Shown here: piece by piece, positions 8,236 to 17,108 of the stretch
Position numbering within the stretch: position 1 is the first letter of the stretch
How the letters are laid out: each line of letters starts with the position of its first letter
DNA from: Allobosea sp.
GTDB lineage: Bacteria > Pseudomonadota > Alphaproteobacteria > Rhizobiales > Beijerinckiaceae
Direction: 5' to 3'
NCBI RefSeq assembly: GCF_017308075.1
Contig: NZ_JAFKFX010000023.1
Coordinates: 248,001 to 312,000 of the forward strand
Length of the DNA: 64,000 nt
Notes under the pieces: generated by a model
Database searches by the model: none
What the model was told of the DNA's origin: nothing
The model's input: only the letters and a program-made list of their open reading frames with translations
Translations under genes and position numbers: made by a program

Positions 8236-9146
8236 GCTGCAGCCCGGGCCAGGAACGGCTTCAGCGCGGCAAGTGTCGCCTGCGGATTCTCCTCCGGCAG
8301 GAAATGGCCGCTCGCAATGGCCTGGCCTTCGGCCTGCGGAGCGAAGCTCTGACGCCAGATCTCGAGCGGGCTTGCGCCCTTGGCCGGAATACCGCCATCG
8401 CCCCACAGCGCCAGCACCGGGCAGAGGATCCGCTTGCCGGCCGTAAGGTCGGCCTTGTCCTGGGTGAGATCGGTGGTGGCGCCGGCGCGGTAATCCTCGC
8501 AGGCGGCGTGAATGCGCGAGGGATCGTTGAAGGATTCCGTATAGGAGGCGAGCGCCAGCGGATGGAAGGCTTTCAGCTCCTTGGCGCGTGTCCAGCTCGC
8601 GATCGTATGGTCGAGCCAGCCGGCGGGATCGCCCTTGATCAGGTTCTCGGGCACCGGCTCGGGCTGCGCCAGGAAGGTCCAGTGATAGACCTGCATGGCG
8701 CGCGCGGCGTTCATGCCTTCCCACATCGCGAATGTCGGCAGAATGTCGAGCAAAGCGAGTCGCTCGACCCGGCCGGGATGGTCGAGCGCGAGGCGATAGG
8801 CGACGCGGGCCCCGCGGTCATGGCCGATCACGGCGCAGCGGACATGGCCGAGCGCGTCCATCACAGCGACGATGTCCTCGCCCATGCCGCGCTTGCTGTA
8901 GGTCTGCTTGCCGCCATCGCCATGCGGGGCGGACGACCAGCCATAGCCGCGCAAATCCGGGCAGATCACGGTATGGCTCTTCGCCAGTTCGGGCGCGATC
9001 TCATGCCATTCGGCATGGGTTTGGGGGAAGCCGTGGATCAGCATCAGCGGCGGGCCTTCGCCGCCGACGCGGGCGAAGATCTTGCCGACCGGGCCGTTGA
9101 TCCAGTGCGCGGTAAAGCCGGGGAAGAGCTGGTCGATATTGGTCAT
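8232..9146 (-). CDS. Fluoroacetate dehalogenase-type alpha/beta hydrolase
   Basis: 304 residues, alpha/beta hydrolase fold. The oxyanion motif is HGFPQ, the nucleophile is an Asp rather than Ser in GHDRGAR (D110), the acid is D134 (ALLDILP), and the base His lies in SGHFLPEE (residue 281). R111 and R114, expected to bind the carboxylate, and H155, W156 and Y219, the halide pocket of characterised fluoroacetate dehalogenases, are all present at matching numbers, as is W185. The family splits C-F or C-Cl bonds of haloacetates to give glycolate. Assignment to this enzyme type is strong; activity on fluoride specifically is inferred. It is translationally coupled to vapC upstream and patatin downstream through ATGA overlaps. 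Confidence 0.9.
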   Translation of the reverse strand: MTNIDQLFPGFTAHWINGPVGKIFARVGGEGPPLMLIHGFPQTHAEWHEIAPELAKSHTVICPDLRGYGWSSAPHGDGGKQTYSKRGMGEDIVAVMDALGHVRCAVIGHDRGARVAYRLALDHPGRVERLALLDILPTFAMWEGMNAARAMQVYHWTFLAQPEPVPENLIKGDPAGWLDHTIASWTRAKELKAFHPLALASYTESFNDPSRIHAACEDYRAGATTDLTQDKADLTAGKRILCPVLALWGDGGIPAKGASPLEIWRQSFAPQAEGQAIASGHFLPEENPQATLAALKPFLARAAA

Positions 9147-9565
9147 GGGCGTGCTCCAGCAGCCAGGGCCGAGACGATGTCGGTGCGGCTGAAATCCTCC
9201 CCCTTGTACAGCAGGGGGGCGTCGAGCGATTTGGCGAGCGCATAGGAGAAGCAGTCGCCGAGATTGAGCTTGGCGGGGTGGCGGCCCTTGCCGAAGCGCA
9301 GGAAGGCCCTGGCCGACAGTGTGCTCTGATCTTCGTCGACTGGAAGACGACGGATGCCGAAGCTGTCGATCAGTGCAGCATGGCGTTCGAGCGAAAAACC
9401 CGGCACGCGGTTCATCGCGACCATGAAGGCTTCGACGAACGTGACCGCGGAGCAGCAGGCATCCGCGCTCTCATCTAGAGCGGCGATGAAGCAGGTTCGC
9501 TCCGGCTCATTGAGCAGGATCGCGAGGATCGCCGAACTGTCGACGACGATCGTCGAAGCCGTCAC
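9143..9565 (-). CDS. vapC: VapC-type PIN-domain ribonuclease toxin
   Basis: 140-residue PIN domain. Acidic residues expected for metal binding are seen in VVDSSAILAIL (D9), TFVEAF (Glu near 45) and LNLGDCFSYALAK (Asp near 103). VapC toxins cut tRNA or rRNA when the antitoxin is lost. The start is GTG and overlaps the vapB stop as GTGA, the usual arrangement for keeping toxin output below antitoxin. Its own stop overlaps the ATG of the dehalogenase gene, so the toxin is part of a longer operon. Confidence 0.93.
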   Translation of the reverse strand: MTASTIVVDSSAILAILLNEPERTCFIAALDESADACCSAVTFVEAFMVAMNRVPGFSLERHAALIDSFGIRRLPVDEDQSTLSARAFLRFGKGRHPAKLNLGDCFSYALAKSLDAPLLYKGEDFSRTDIVSALAAGARP

Positions 9566-9816
9566 GACGGCACGCCGTTCTCGTCGTAGCCGATGATCTC
9601 GTCATCGCTGAGATCATCGTTGATTTTCGGCATGGCGTCGATTTCGGCGAGCAGCTTCTCGACCTTTACCCGGTCGATCCGGCCCTTGCGAGGGCACAAA
9701 TCGGAGAGCTCGCGCTCTGCCGCGTTTCTGACCGCCTCAGTGATCGTCTTGCCGGTGCGCGCGGCAAGTTCCCGCACGATGCGATCCGTCTCGGGGTCCT
9801 TGATCAGGATGGTCAT
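9562..9816 (-). CDS. vapB: VapB-type antitoxin
   Basis: 84 residues. The N-terminal part [20 protein letters not shown] with [19 protein letters not shown] is the Rv0623-like VapB antitoxin fold (ribbon-helix-helix DNA-binding N-terminus), and the acidic C-terminus ([15 protein letters not shown]) would wrap the toxin. GAGGA precedes the ATG. A TATATA-rich palindrome directly upstream is the probable autoregulatory operator. Only 58 bp separate the start from the purD stop, so read-through from purD is possible. Confidence 0.92.
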   Translation of the reverse strand: MTILIKDPETDRIVRELAARTGKTITEAVRNAAERELSDLCPRKGRIDRVKVEKLLAEIDAMPKINDDLSDDEIIGYDENGVPS

Positions 9817-9824
9817 GGCATCCT

Positions 9825-9857
9825 CGTATATATATCGAGCCTCTGCCGATATATACG
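9825..9857 (-). promoter_or_regulatory. Candidate VapBC operator/promoter palindrome
   Basis: Arms CGTATATATATCG and CGATATATACG differ by one TA; the inner 9-bp arms TATATATCG and CGATATATA are perfectly complementary with a 9-bp spacer. It begins 8 bp upstream of the vapB ATG, contains the only AT-rich hexamers in the gap, and so would overlap the promoter, as expected for toxin-antitoxin self-repression. Confidence 0.6.
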
Positions 9858-9874
9858 CCGCTCAGCCCGCGCTG

Positions 9875-11155
9875 TCAGCCTTCGCGCTCGCGCTTCACCG
9901 CCTGCCAGCCGATGTCGCGGCGGCAGAAGCCGCCCGGCCAGTCGATCAGGTCGACCGCCGCATAGGCGCGCGCCTGCGCCTCGCTGACGTTCTTGCCGAG
10001 GGCGACGACATTGAGCACGCGGCCGCCATTGGCGACGAGCTTGCCTTCCTTCTCCTGCGTCCCGGCATGGAAGATCAGCACGCCGTCCTGCGCCACAGCC
10101 TTCTCGACGTCGGCGATGACGCTGCCCTTCTCGGGCGTGCCGGGATAGCCCTTCGCCGCCAGCACCACGGTCAGCGCCGCCTCGTCAGACCAGCGCAGGT
10201 CGAAGGAACCGAGCACGCCATCGCAGGCGGCGAGCAGCGCCGGGACGATGTCGCTCTTCAGACGCGGCATCAGCACCTCGCATTCGGGGTCGCCGAAGCG
10301 GACATTGTATTCGATCAGCTTCGGGCCGTCCGCGGTGATCATCAGCCCGGCGAAGAGCACGCCCTTGAAGGGGGAGCCGCGCCGCGCCATGCCGGCGAGC
10401 GTCGGCTGGATGATCTCGGCCATGACGCGCGCTTCCATCGCCTTCGTCATCACCGGGGCTGGCGAATAGGCGCCCATCCCGCCGGTGTTGGGCCCGGTGT
10501 CGCCGTCGCCTACGCGCTTGTGGTCCTGCGCCGAGGCGAGCGGCAGGGCATGCAGCCCGTCGCAGAGCGCAAAGAAGCTCGCCTCCTCGCCGATCATCCA
10601 TTCCTCGATGACGATCTCCTCGCCGGCGGCGCCGAGCCCGCCGGAAAACATCATCGCGACCGCGTCATTGGCCTGCTCGACCGTCTCGGCCATCACCACG
10701 CCCTTGCCGGCAGCGAGCCCGTCCGCCTTGATCACCAGGGGTGCACCATGCTTCGCCACATAGGCTCTGGCGGCGTCGGGATCGTCGAAACGGGCGAAGC
10801 TCGCGGTCGGAATGCCGAATTCGGCGCAGAGTTCCTTGGTGAAGGCCTTGGAGCCCTCGAGCTGGGCCGCTGCCTTCGACGGGCCGAAAGCCTTGATGCC
10901 GGCGGCTGCGAGATCGTCGACGATGCCCTCGACCAGCGGGCCTTCCGGCCCGACCACGACGAGGCCGACCCGCTGCAGCTTGCAGAAATTGGCGACCGCC
11001 TCATGGTCGGCGATGTCGATCACGACGTTCTCGCCGCATTGCGCCGTGCCGGGATTGCCGGGCGCGATGAAGAGCTTGTCGCAGAGCGGCGAGGCCGAGA
11101 TCGCCCAGGCCAGGGCATGCTCGCGTCCGCCCGAGCCGATCAGAAGGATGTTCAT
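9875..11155 (-). CDS. purD: Phosphoribosylamine-glycine ligase PurD
   Basis: 426 residues, normal length. Catalyses the ATP-dependent joining of phosphoribosylamine and glycine, step two of purine synthesis. The N-terminus [20 protein letters not shown], the ATP-grasp segments [28 protein letters not shown] and [18 protein letters not shown], and the metal-binding [18 protein letters not shown] are all typical. It is divergent from xseA with a 93-bp gap. Confidence 0.97.
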   Translation of the reverse strand: MNILLIGSGGREHALAWAISASPLCDKLFIAPGNPGTAQCGENVVIDIADHEAVANFCKLQRVGLVVVGPEGPLVEGIVDDLAAAGIKAFGPSKAAAQLEGSKAFTKELCAEFGIPTASFARFDDPDAARAYVAKHGAPLVIKADGLAAGKGVVMAETVEQANDAVAMMFSGGLGAAGEEIVIEEWMIGEEASFFALCDGLHALPLASAQDHKRVGDGDTGPNTGGMGAYSPAPVMTKAMEARVMAEIIQPTLAGMARRGSPFKGVLFAGLMITADGPKLIEYNVRFGDPECEVLMPRLKSDIVPALLAACDGVLGSFDLRWSDEAALTVVLAAKGYPGTPEKGSVIADVEKAVAQDGVLIFHAGTQEKEGKLVANGGRVLNVVALGKNVSEAQARAYAAVDLIDWPGGFCRRDIGWQAVKREREG

Positions 11156-11248
11156 TGCGCCGTCTCCGCTTGCTCAGGGCGCAATAACCCTCGCGGACCG
11201 ACGGGGCAACGCTTCAGCTATCGCGCTCGCGCCGGTAAGGTCCGCACC

Positions 11249-12760
11249 ATGGACAACGAATCGCCTCAGCCTGCCGGCAATGCCCCCGAATGGACGGTTT
11301 CCGACCTTTCCGGCGCGCTCAAGCGCACGCTGGAGGACGCTTTCGGCTTCGTGCGCGTGCGCGGCGAGATCTCGGGCTATCGTGGTCCTGTCGCCTCCGG
11401 CCATGTCTATTTCTCGCTGAAGGACGTCAACGCCAAGATCGACGCGGTGATCTGGAAGGGCGTCTTCGGCCGGCTGAAGACCAGGCCGCAGGAAGGGCTG
11501 GAGGTGATCGCCACCGGCAAGATCACCACCTTCGCCGGCAAGTCGAGCTACCAGATCGTCATCGATTCGCTGGAGCCGGCCGGCGTCGGCGCGCTGATGG
11601 CCCTGCTCGAGGAGCGCCGCAAGAAGCTCGCCGCCGAAGGCCTGTTCGACGAGGGCCGCAAGCAGCTCATCCCCTATCTGCCGGCGACGATCGGCGTCGT
11701 CACCTCGCCGACCGGCGCCGTCATTCGTGACATCCTGCACCGGCTGGAGGAGCGTTTTCCGCGCCGCGTGCTGGTCTGGCCGGTCCGGGTCCAGGGCGAG
11801 ACCAGCGCGGCCGAGGTCGCCAACGCCATCGACGGTTTCAACGCCCTGCCGCAGGGCGGCCGCATCCCGCGCCCGGACGTGATCATCGTCGCGCGCGGCG
11901 GCGGTTCGCTCGAGGATCTGATGGGCTTCAACGAGGAGGCTGTGGTGCGTGCCGCCGCCGCCTCGCTGATCCCGCTGGTCTCCGCCGTCGGCCACGAGAC
12001 CGACTGGACGCTGATCGACCACGCCGCCGATCTGCGCGCGCCGACGCCGACCGGCGCGGCCGAGAAGGTCGTGCCGGTGCGGGCCGAACTGATGGCGCAG
12101 GTCACCGATCTGTCGCGCCGGCATGTGGGCGCGACCTTGCGCCTGTTCGACAGGCGCCGCAGCGAATTGCGCGCCGCCGGCCGCGCCCTGCCGACGCCGG
12201 AGAACCTGCTCGCCGGGCCGCGCCAGCGGCTCGACCTCGCCGCGGCGAAGCTCGGTCCGGCTTTGGCGCGCAACGCCCGGGCCTATGAGCAGCGGCTCGC
12301 CCAGCTCGATCGCCGCCTGCACGTACAATCACCGGCGGCGCGACTGGCGACGCTGGCGGTGAAGCTCGACAGCCTGGGCGGACGGCTCGTCCTTGCCCGC
12401 GGCAATGTCGTGCTTCGGCAGCGCGAGCGCATCGCCCGTGCCCGCGACCGGCTGGAGGCCGTCGCGGCGAGGGCGGAAGCCGCCTTCGCGCGCCTCGTCC
12501 AGCGCCGCCGCGACCGGCTGGGTGGCCTCTGGTCGCTCGCCGCTTCGCTCGGCCCGCAGGCCGTGCTGGCACGCGGCTATGCGCTGGTGCGCGACGAGAA
12601 CGGCGTGCTGCTGCGGCAGGCTGCAGCGGCGCGGCCGGGCATGACCCTGCAGGTCACGCTCGCGGATGGCAGCTTCGGCGCTGTCGTGCCGGGCAGTGCA
12701 ACGCCGCGTCCGGCCACACGCAAGGGCGCGGCCTCCGGCGGGCAGGGGGATCTCTTCTGA
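11249..12760 (+). CDS. xseA: Exodeoxyribonuclease VII large subunit
   Basis: 503 residues. The OB-fold nucleic-acid-binding domain is at the N-terminus ([18 protein letters not shown], then [11 protein letters not shown]), the catalytic domain follows ([23 protein letters not shown], and [21 protein letters not shown] with [13 protein letters not shown]), and then a long Arg/Ala/Leu-rich coiled-coil. Exo VII degrades single-stranded DNA from both ends together with XseB. The start is the ATG opening [10 protein letters not shown], preceded by AAGG; the frame is open far upstream only because it runs antisense to purD. Confidence 0.96.
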   Translation: MDNESPQPAGNAPEWTVSDLSGALKRTLEDAFGFVRVRGEISGYRGPVASGHVYFSLKDVNAKIDAVIWKGVFGRLKTRPQEGLEVIATGKITTFAGKSSYQIVIDSLEPAGVGALMALLEERRKKLAAEGLFDEGRKQLIPYLPATIGVVTSPTGAVIRDILHRLEERFPRRVLVWPVRVQGETSAAEVANAIDGFNALPQGGRIPRPDVIIVARGGGSLEDLMGFNEEAVVRAAAASLIPLVSAVGHETDWTLIDHAADLRAPTPTGAAEKVVPVRAELMAQVTDLSRRHVGATLRLFDRRRSELRAAGRALPTPENLLAGPRQRLDLAAAKLGPALARNARAYEQRLAQLDRRLHVQSPAARLATLAVKLDSLGGRLVLARGNVVLRQRERIARARDRLEAVAARAEAAFARLVQRRRDRLGGLWSLAASLGPQAVLARGYALVRDENGVLLRQAAAARPGMTLQVTLADGSFGAVVPGSATPRPATRKGAASGGQGDLF

Positions 12761-12834
12761 GGCTGCGGCCACTGTTCAGCCAGCGTTCAGCAAGCGCCGG
12801 CTAACCGCAAGGCATCGACGGTTGGGGGTGCCTG

Positions 12835-13611
12835 ATGCGGATTCGGATCCGGACGGCCTATGCCTGCGCCTTGGCGATGTTGTCGCTGTCGGGTCTTGCG
12901 CTCGTGCCGGCGCAGGCCTCGGAGTTCGTCTGCAAGCCCAGCTCGATCATCTCTGCGGCTGCCGCCCCGGATTTCGCCCCGCTTTCGCGCCATGGCGAGG
13001 GGGCGCTGCGCCTGCTGGCGATCGGCTCCTCCTCGACCGAGGGCATCGGCGCCACCAGCAAGGAACGCAGCTACCCGGCGCGGCTCGCCGCCCTGCTGCG
13101 TCAGGGGCTTTCCGGCCGGGCGGTCGAGATCGTCAATGCCGGCATTGGCGGCGAAATCGCGCCGCAGACCCTGCAGCGCCTGAAGAAGGCGCTGGCCGAG
13201 ACGCGCTATGATCTGGTGATCTGGCAGGTCGGCACCAATGACGCCGTTACCGGCGGCGATCTCCAGGCTTTCCGCGCCCTCGTCGCCGACGGCATTGCCG
13301 CTGCCCGCAAGGCCCAGACCGGGCTCGCCATCCTCGATCCGCAATTCTATCCCGGCATCAAGGAGACGCCGCGCTACCGCGCCTATGTCGATGCCATCGC
13401 CGAAATCGCTCGCGCCAATGGCGTACCGGTGCTGTCGCGCTTCGCGGCGATGTCGGGCTGGTATCAGCGCGATGCCGAGGGCTTCATGGCGGCGCTCGCC
13501 AACGACCGTTTCCACATGAGCGATGCCGGCTATGCCTGCCTGGCGCAGGACATCGCTCGTTCCCTGCTAGAGCGGTCGCCCGGCGTGACTCTGGCCTCGA
13601 CCGCGCGCTGA
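12835..13611 (+). CDS. Exported SGNH/GDSL-family hydrolase
   Basis: 258 residues with a signal peptide (hydrophobic core LAMLSLSGLALVPAQA, cleavage after AQA near residue 28). SGNH blocks: the nucleophile region is LAIGSSSTEGIGA (the usual GDS is GSS here), Gly in NAGIGGE, GTND for block III, and DRFHMSDAGY for the catalytic Asp/His. It is probably a periplasmic esterase or deacetylase; the substrate is unknown. It ends 14 bp from a convergent exported hydrolase gene. Confidence 0.85.
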   Translation: MRIRIRTAYACALAMLSLSGLALVPAQASEFVCKPSSIISAAAAPDFAPLSRHGEGALRLLAIGSSSTEGIGATSKERSYPARLAALLRQGLSGRAVEIVNAGIGGEIAPQTLQRLKKALAETRYDLVIWQVGTNDAVTGGDLQAFRALVADGIAAARKAQTGLAILDPQFYPGIKETPRYRAYVDAIAEIARANGVPVLSRFAAMSGWYQRDAEGFMAALANDRFHMSDAGYACLAQDIARSLLERSPGVTLASTAR

Positions 13612-13625
13612 GCGCGCCGGCCGCC

Positions 13626-14474
13626 TCATTTACCCGCGAGGAATTCCTTGACCCGGCGGATCGCGTCCTCGCGTGCCGCGGGGTCGGTGCCGACCGTCGC
13701 CTTGCCGTTCCCCGTCGCCGAATAGGCGATGTCGTCGCGCTGCTTCAACTCGAGCCGCGGATGATCGAAGTCATGCACTGCACCCTCGTAAAGCACGAGG
13801 GTGACCGGCTCGCCGCGGGCGCGCGCCGCTTTGGTCAAGAAGTCGCAAGGGGCCGGAGGCGTCCAGTCGTCGGCAGCTCCCATCAGGATCAGCACGGGCA
13901 GGCGCACTTCGAAGCCGCGCGATTCCGACTGCGTGCGGCAACCGGGATAGAAAGCGATCGCGCGGGCGAAATCCGGCTGGCGGTCGGCCGGGCGCCGGTC
14001 CCTGCGCACGGCGGCGAGGATGGCGGAGCCGCCGCCGGACCAGCCGAGCAGCGAGATCGCGTCCGGGCGGACATCGGAGCGGCTCTGCAGCCAGATCCGC
14101 GCCGCGACGGCGTCGATCACCCGCTCGCGACTGGCGCGTACGGTGAGGTCCTTGACGCCGCATTGCGAGCCGAGGCCGCGCGAGCCGTAGCTGTCGGGCA
14201 TCAGCACCATGAAGCCGGCCGCGGCGAGCCGTTCGCCCCAGTCGCTATGCCGGGTGGAGAGCTTTTCCTTGTCGCGCCAGAGCCCGCCGCAGCCATGCAG
14301 CGCGACCACGGCCGGGAACGGCCCTGGCCCGGGCGGGCGATAAAGCACGGCATTGAGCTGAACGTCGTCGAGCGTGATGCGCACGCGCTCATAGCCTCCC
14401 GCCCCCGCGGCGGCGGCAAGGCAAGGCAGCAGCCCTGCCGCGAGGAGCAGGAGACGGACGAGACTGGACATCAT
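13626..14474 (-). CDS. Exported dienelactone-hydrolase-like alpha/beta hydrolase
   Basis: 282 residues from the MM start chosen because it opens a clean signal peptide (SSLVRLLLLAAGLLPCLAAA); another in-frame ATG at 14522 would add 16 unlikely residues. Motifs are VVALHGCGGLW for the oxyanion region, nucleophile elbow GWSGGGSA, acid in GAADDWTPP and His in AVHDFDHPR. That is the dienelactone hydrolase family layout with Ser as nucleophile rather than Cys. Substrate unknown; periplasmic location inferred. Confidence 0.82.
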   Translation of the reverse strand: MMSSLVRLLLLAAGLLPCLAAAAGAGGYERVRITLDDVQLNAVLYRPPGPGPFPAVVALHGCGGLWRDKEKLSTRHSDWGERLAAAGFMVLMPDSYGSRGLGSQCGVKDLTVRASRERVIDAVAARIWLQSRSDVRPDAISLLGWSGGGSAILAAVRRDRRPADRQPDFARAIAFYPGCRTQSESRGFEVRLPVLILMGAADDWTPPAPCDFLTKAARARGEPVTLVLYEGAVHDFDHPRLELKQRDDIAYSATGNGKATVGTDPAAREDAIRRVKEFLAGK

Positions 14475-14589
14475 CGGCCGGGACGCTATCACAAGAGCGC
14501 CATGATCAGGCAATTTATTCATACACTTGTCTCAGCACGCCGCCGCGATGCCCGCGGTGCGGAAGGCTGCTTCACAACCCGGGTCCGTC

Positions 14590-14811
14590 ATGAACATCAA
14601 TGAGCGCCTGCCGACTGGCGGCTCCGAGGCATTGCTTGATTACGGCCATGGCGAGTTTCGGGTCGTTCGCCCCGGCGCCTTCGTGCGCTGCGCCGTCACC
14701 GGTGCGCCGATCCGGCTCGAGGATCTGCGTTACTGGTCGGTCGACTGGCAGGAAGCCTATGTCTCACCCGAGGCGGTGCAATTGCGGGTCCGCCGCGGCG
14801 GCCGTCCCTGA
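14590..14811 (+). CDS. DUF2093 domain protein
   Basis: 73 residues from the ATG opening NINERLPTGG; an in-frame ATG at 14527 would add 21 residues not seen in the family. The family pattern is clear: LDYGHGEFRVVRPGAFV, CAVTGAPI and LRYWSVDWQEAY. The function is unknown, but DUF2093 genes commonly sit beside lpxK in Rhizobiales, as here. Its last 48 bp overlap the convergent lpxK 3' end, so both C-termini share the same DNA. Confidence 0.85.
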   Translation: MNINERLPTGGSEALLDYGHGEFRVVRPGAFVRCAVTGAPIRLEDLRYWSVDWQEAYVSPEAVQLRVRRGGRP

Positions 14812-15810
14812 ACCCGTCAGGGCCTGTTCCAGAAGCGCGCCGATCGCCGCCTCGTCCTCGAAGCGCAACTGCACCGGCACGGCGAGCAGGCGCTCGCGCT
14901 CGTCCGCCGGCCAGAGCGGCGCCAGCTTGACCATGTCCTTCTCGGTCACGGCGATGGTGGAGCCGGTCGCCTTGGACTCCGCGAGCAACGTCGCGACATC
15001 GCCCGCCGTATAGGGATGGTGGTCGCCATAGCGGCGCTCGCCGGCGAGCCAGGCGCCGGACTGGCGCAGGGTCGTCGCGAATTTTTCCGGCCGTCCGATC
15101 CCCGATGCGGCGATCACCGCGAGCCCGTCGAGACGGGCGAGGGCTTCCGGCAGGACGTCGAGCCCGACGCGAAGCACGGGCCGTCCGGCGGCTTGCGCCA
15201 GCGCCGCGACCGCGTCGCCGGCGGCGCCCGGGCCATTGACCACCACCGCATCGGTCTCTCCGAGCTGCCCTTCCATCGGCGCACGCAGCGGCCCTGCCGG
15301 AAAGCAGTAGCCATTGCCGATCCCGGCGGCGCCCTCGACCACGGCGAGCCGCAGATCCTTGCGCAGGGAGGGGTTCTGCAGGCCGTCATCCATCAGCACC
15401 ACGGTGGCACCGCGCGCGGCGGCGAGCGCCGCGCCGGCGGGCCGGTCGCGGGCGACCACCACCGGCAGATGATGGGCCATCAGCAGGGGCTCGTCGCCGA
15501 TCTCGGCAGCGCCATGACGGGCAGGGTCGGCCAGCACGGGCCCGGCCTCGCGCCCGCCATAGCCGCGCGACAGCACGAAGGGCGTTTCGCCGCGGGCGGC
15601 GAGCAAAGCTGCCAAAGCGAGGACGGTGGGTGTCTTGCCAGCACCGCCGACGATGAAATTGCCGACGCAGATCACCGGGACGCCGGCCCGGATGCCGGGG
15701 CGGCGCATGCGCGCCAGCGTCGCGGCGCCATAGATCGCGCCGAGCGGGTAGGTGAGCCGGGCCAGGGCTGAAGGTGGCGTTCGCCACCAGAAGCCCGGCG
15801 CGCGCATCAT
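14764..15810 (-). CDS. lpxK: Tetraacyldisaccharide 4'-kinase LpxK
   Basis: 348 residues. Phosphorylates the 4' position of the lipid A disaccharide precursor at the inner membrane. The N-terminal membrane-associated helix (PGFWWRTPPSALARLTYPLG) is followed by the Walker A loop NFIVGGAGKTPT (residues about 52-63) and LMDDGLQNPSL. The start overlaps the waaA stop by 4 bp (ATGA); tandem ATG codons leave a one-codon ambiguity. The 3' end overlaps the DUF2093 gene on the other strand. Confidence 0.96.
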   Translation of the reverse strand: MMRAPGFWWRTPPSALARLTYPLGAIYGAATLARMRRPGIRAGVPVICVGNFIVGGAGKTPTVLALAALLAARGETPFVLSRGYGGREAGPVLADPARHGAAEIGDEPLLMAHHLPVVVARDRPAGAALAAARGATVVLMDDGLQNPSLRKDLRLAVVEGAAGIGNGYCFPAGPLRAPMEGQLGETDAVVVNGPGAAGDAVAALAQAAGRPVLRVGLDVLPEALARLDGLAVIAASGIGRPEKFATTLRQSGAWLAGERRYGDHHPYTAGDVATLLAESKATGSTIAVTEKDMVKLAPLWPADERERLLAVPVQLRFEDEAAIGALLEQALTGSGTAAAADPQLHRLG

Positions 15811-17108
15811 GGCGCCGTCTCGCGCTGGCCGAGCGCAACGCGCATCAGCAGGGGCTCGAGAGCCTGCACGGTTCGTTCCAGCGCCCCGCCGAGCTGGGCA
15901 CTGGTCTGCGCGGCGGCGCGCGCCGCTTGCCGCGCCGCTGCGGGGTCGCTCAGCCAGCGATGCACGGCGTCGGCCAGTTCCTGCCGGTCGGCGACCTGGC
16001 GGGCGCCGCCGCCGGCGTCGAAGGCGGCGAAGAGATCGGCGGATTTGTGGACCAGCGGCCCGTGCAGCAGGGCGCAGCCGAGCTTGGCGGGCTCGATCGG
16101 GTTGTGACCGCCGATCGGGGCGAGCGAGCCGCCGATGAAGGCGACCGGGGCCAGCCGGTAGAACAGGCCGAGATCGCCGAGCGTGTCGGCGACATAGAAC
16201 TCGACCTCGCGCTCCGGCAACTGGCCGAGCGAGCGGCGTGCGCTGACGGCGCCATTCGCCTGGGCGAGCGCCGCGACCTCGTCGCCGCGATCGGGATGGC
16301 GTGGTGCGACGATGGTCAAGAGCTTCGGCAGATGCGCCTTGACGCCGAGATGGGCAGCGAGCACGTCCTCTTCCTCGCCCGGATGGGTCGAGGCGGCGAC
16401 CCAGACCGGGCGCCCCGCCATCAGGCCGTCAAGCAAAGCAAGAGTGTTGGGGTCGGCCGGTGGCGCCGGCACGTCGAATTTCAGATTGCCGGCGATGCTG
16501 ACGCGTGGCGCGCCGAGCTGCGCCAGGCGCTGTCCGTCCTCCTGCGACTGGGCGAGGCAGCGTTCGAAGCCCGAGAGCAGATAGCGCGAGGTCTTGGGGA
16601 ATCTGTACCAGCGCTGGAAGGAGCGCTCGGACATGCGGGCATTGACCTGGACCAGCGGGATGCCGCGCTTGCCGGCCTCGATCATCAGGTTCGGCCAGAT
16701 CTCGGATTCGCAGAGCAGGCCGAGATCGGGACGCCAATAGTCGAGGAAGCGGCGCATATAGCGCGGCACGTCGAGCGGCAGGTACTGGTGGATCGCTCCG
16801 GCCGGCAGGCGCTGCTCGAGCAGCCGCGCCGATGTCACCGTGCCGGAGGTGACGAGCACGGCGAGGCCGCGGCGCTGCAGGCGCTCGACCAGCGGCAGCA
16901 GAGTCACCGTCTCGCCGACGCTGGCGCCGTGCAGCCAGACCAGGGTCTTTTCGGGGCGGTCGACACCGGGATAGCCGCGACGCTCGGCGATCCGCGCCGG
17001 ATCCTCCTTGCCGCGCCGCTGGCGCCAGAGCAGGAGCCCGGCCGCAGCCGGCTCGAGCAAGGCGGTCAGGGTGCGATAGATGCTGATGATCAGGCTGCGG
17101 CCGATCAT
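15807..17108 (-). CDS. waaA: 3-deoxy-D-manno-octulosonic acid (Kdo) transferase
   Basis: 433 residues, GT30 family. Adds Kdo to lipid IVA. The N-terminal membrane anchor precedes VWLHGASVGETVTLLPL, which holds the catalytic Glu, and the CMP-Kdo-binding half has IAGNLKFD, ASTHPGEEE, and FIGGSLAPIGGHNPIEPAKLG. It overlaps the genes on both sides by 4 bp, so acyltransferase, waaA and lpxK form one translational unit of lipid A-core assembly. Confidence 0.96.
   Translation of the reverse strand: MIGRSLIISIYRTLTALLEPAAAGLLLWRQRRGKEDPARIAERRGYPGVDRPEKTLVWLHGASVGETVTLLPLVERLQRRGLAVLVTSGTVTSARLLEQRLPAGAIHQYLPLDVPRYMRRFLDYWRPDLGLLCESEIWPNLMIEAGKRGIPLVQVNARMSERSFQRWYRFPKTSRYLLSGFERCLAQSQEDGQRLAQLGAPRVSIAGNLKFDVPAPPADPNTLALLDGLMAGRPVWVAASTHPGEEEDVLAAHLGVKAHLPKLLTIVAPRHPDRGDEVAALAQANGAVSARRSLGQLPEREVEFYVADTLGDLGLFYRLAPVAFIGGSLAPIGGHNPIEPAKLGCALLHGPLVHKSADLFAAFDAGGGARQVADRQELADAVHRWLSDPAAARQAARAAAQTSAQLGGALERTVQALEPLLMRVALGQRETAP

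Noticed and set aside
9593-11248. Long open frame continuous with xseA at its 5' end
   Set aside because: It runs antisense to purD, has no family character and lacks a start before the clear xseA ATG at 11249. High GC content keeps antisense frames open.
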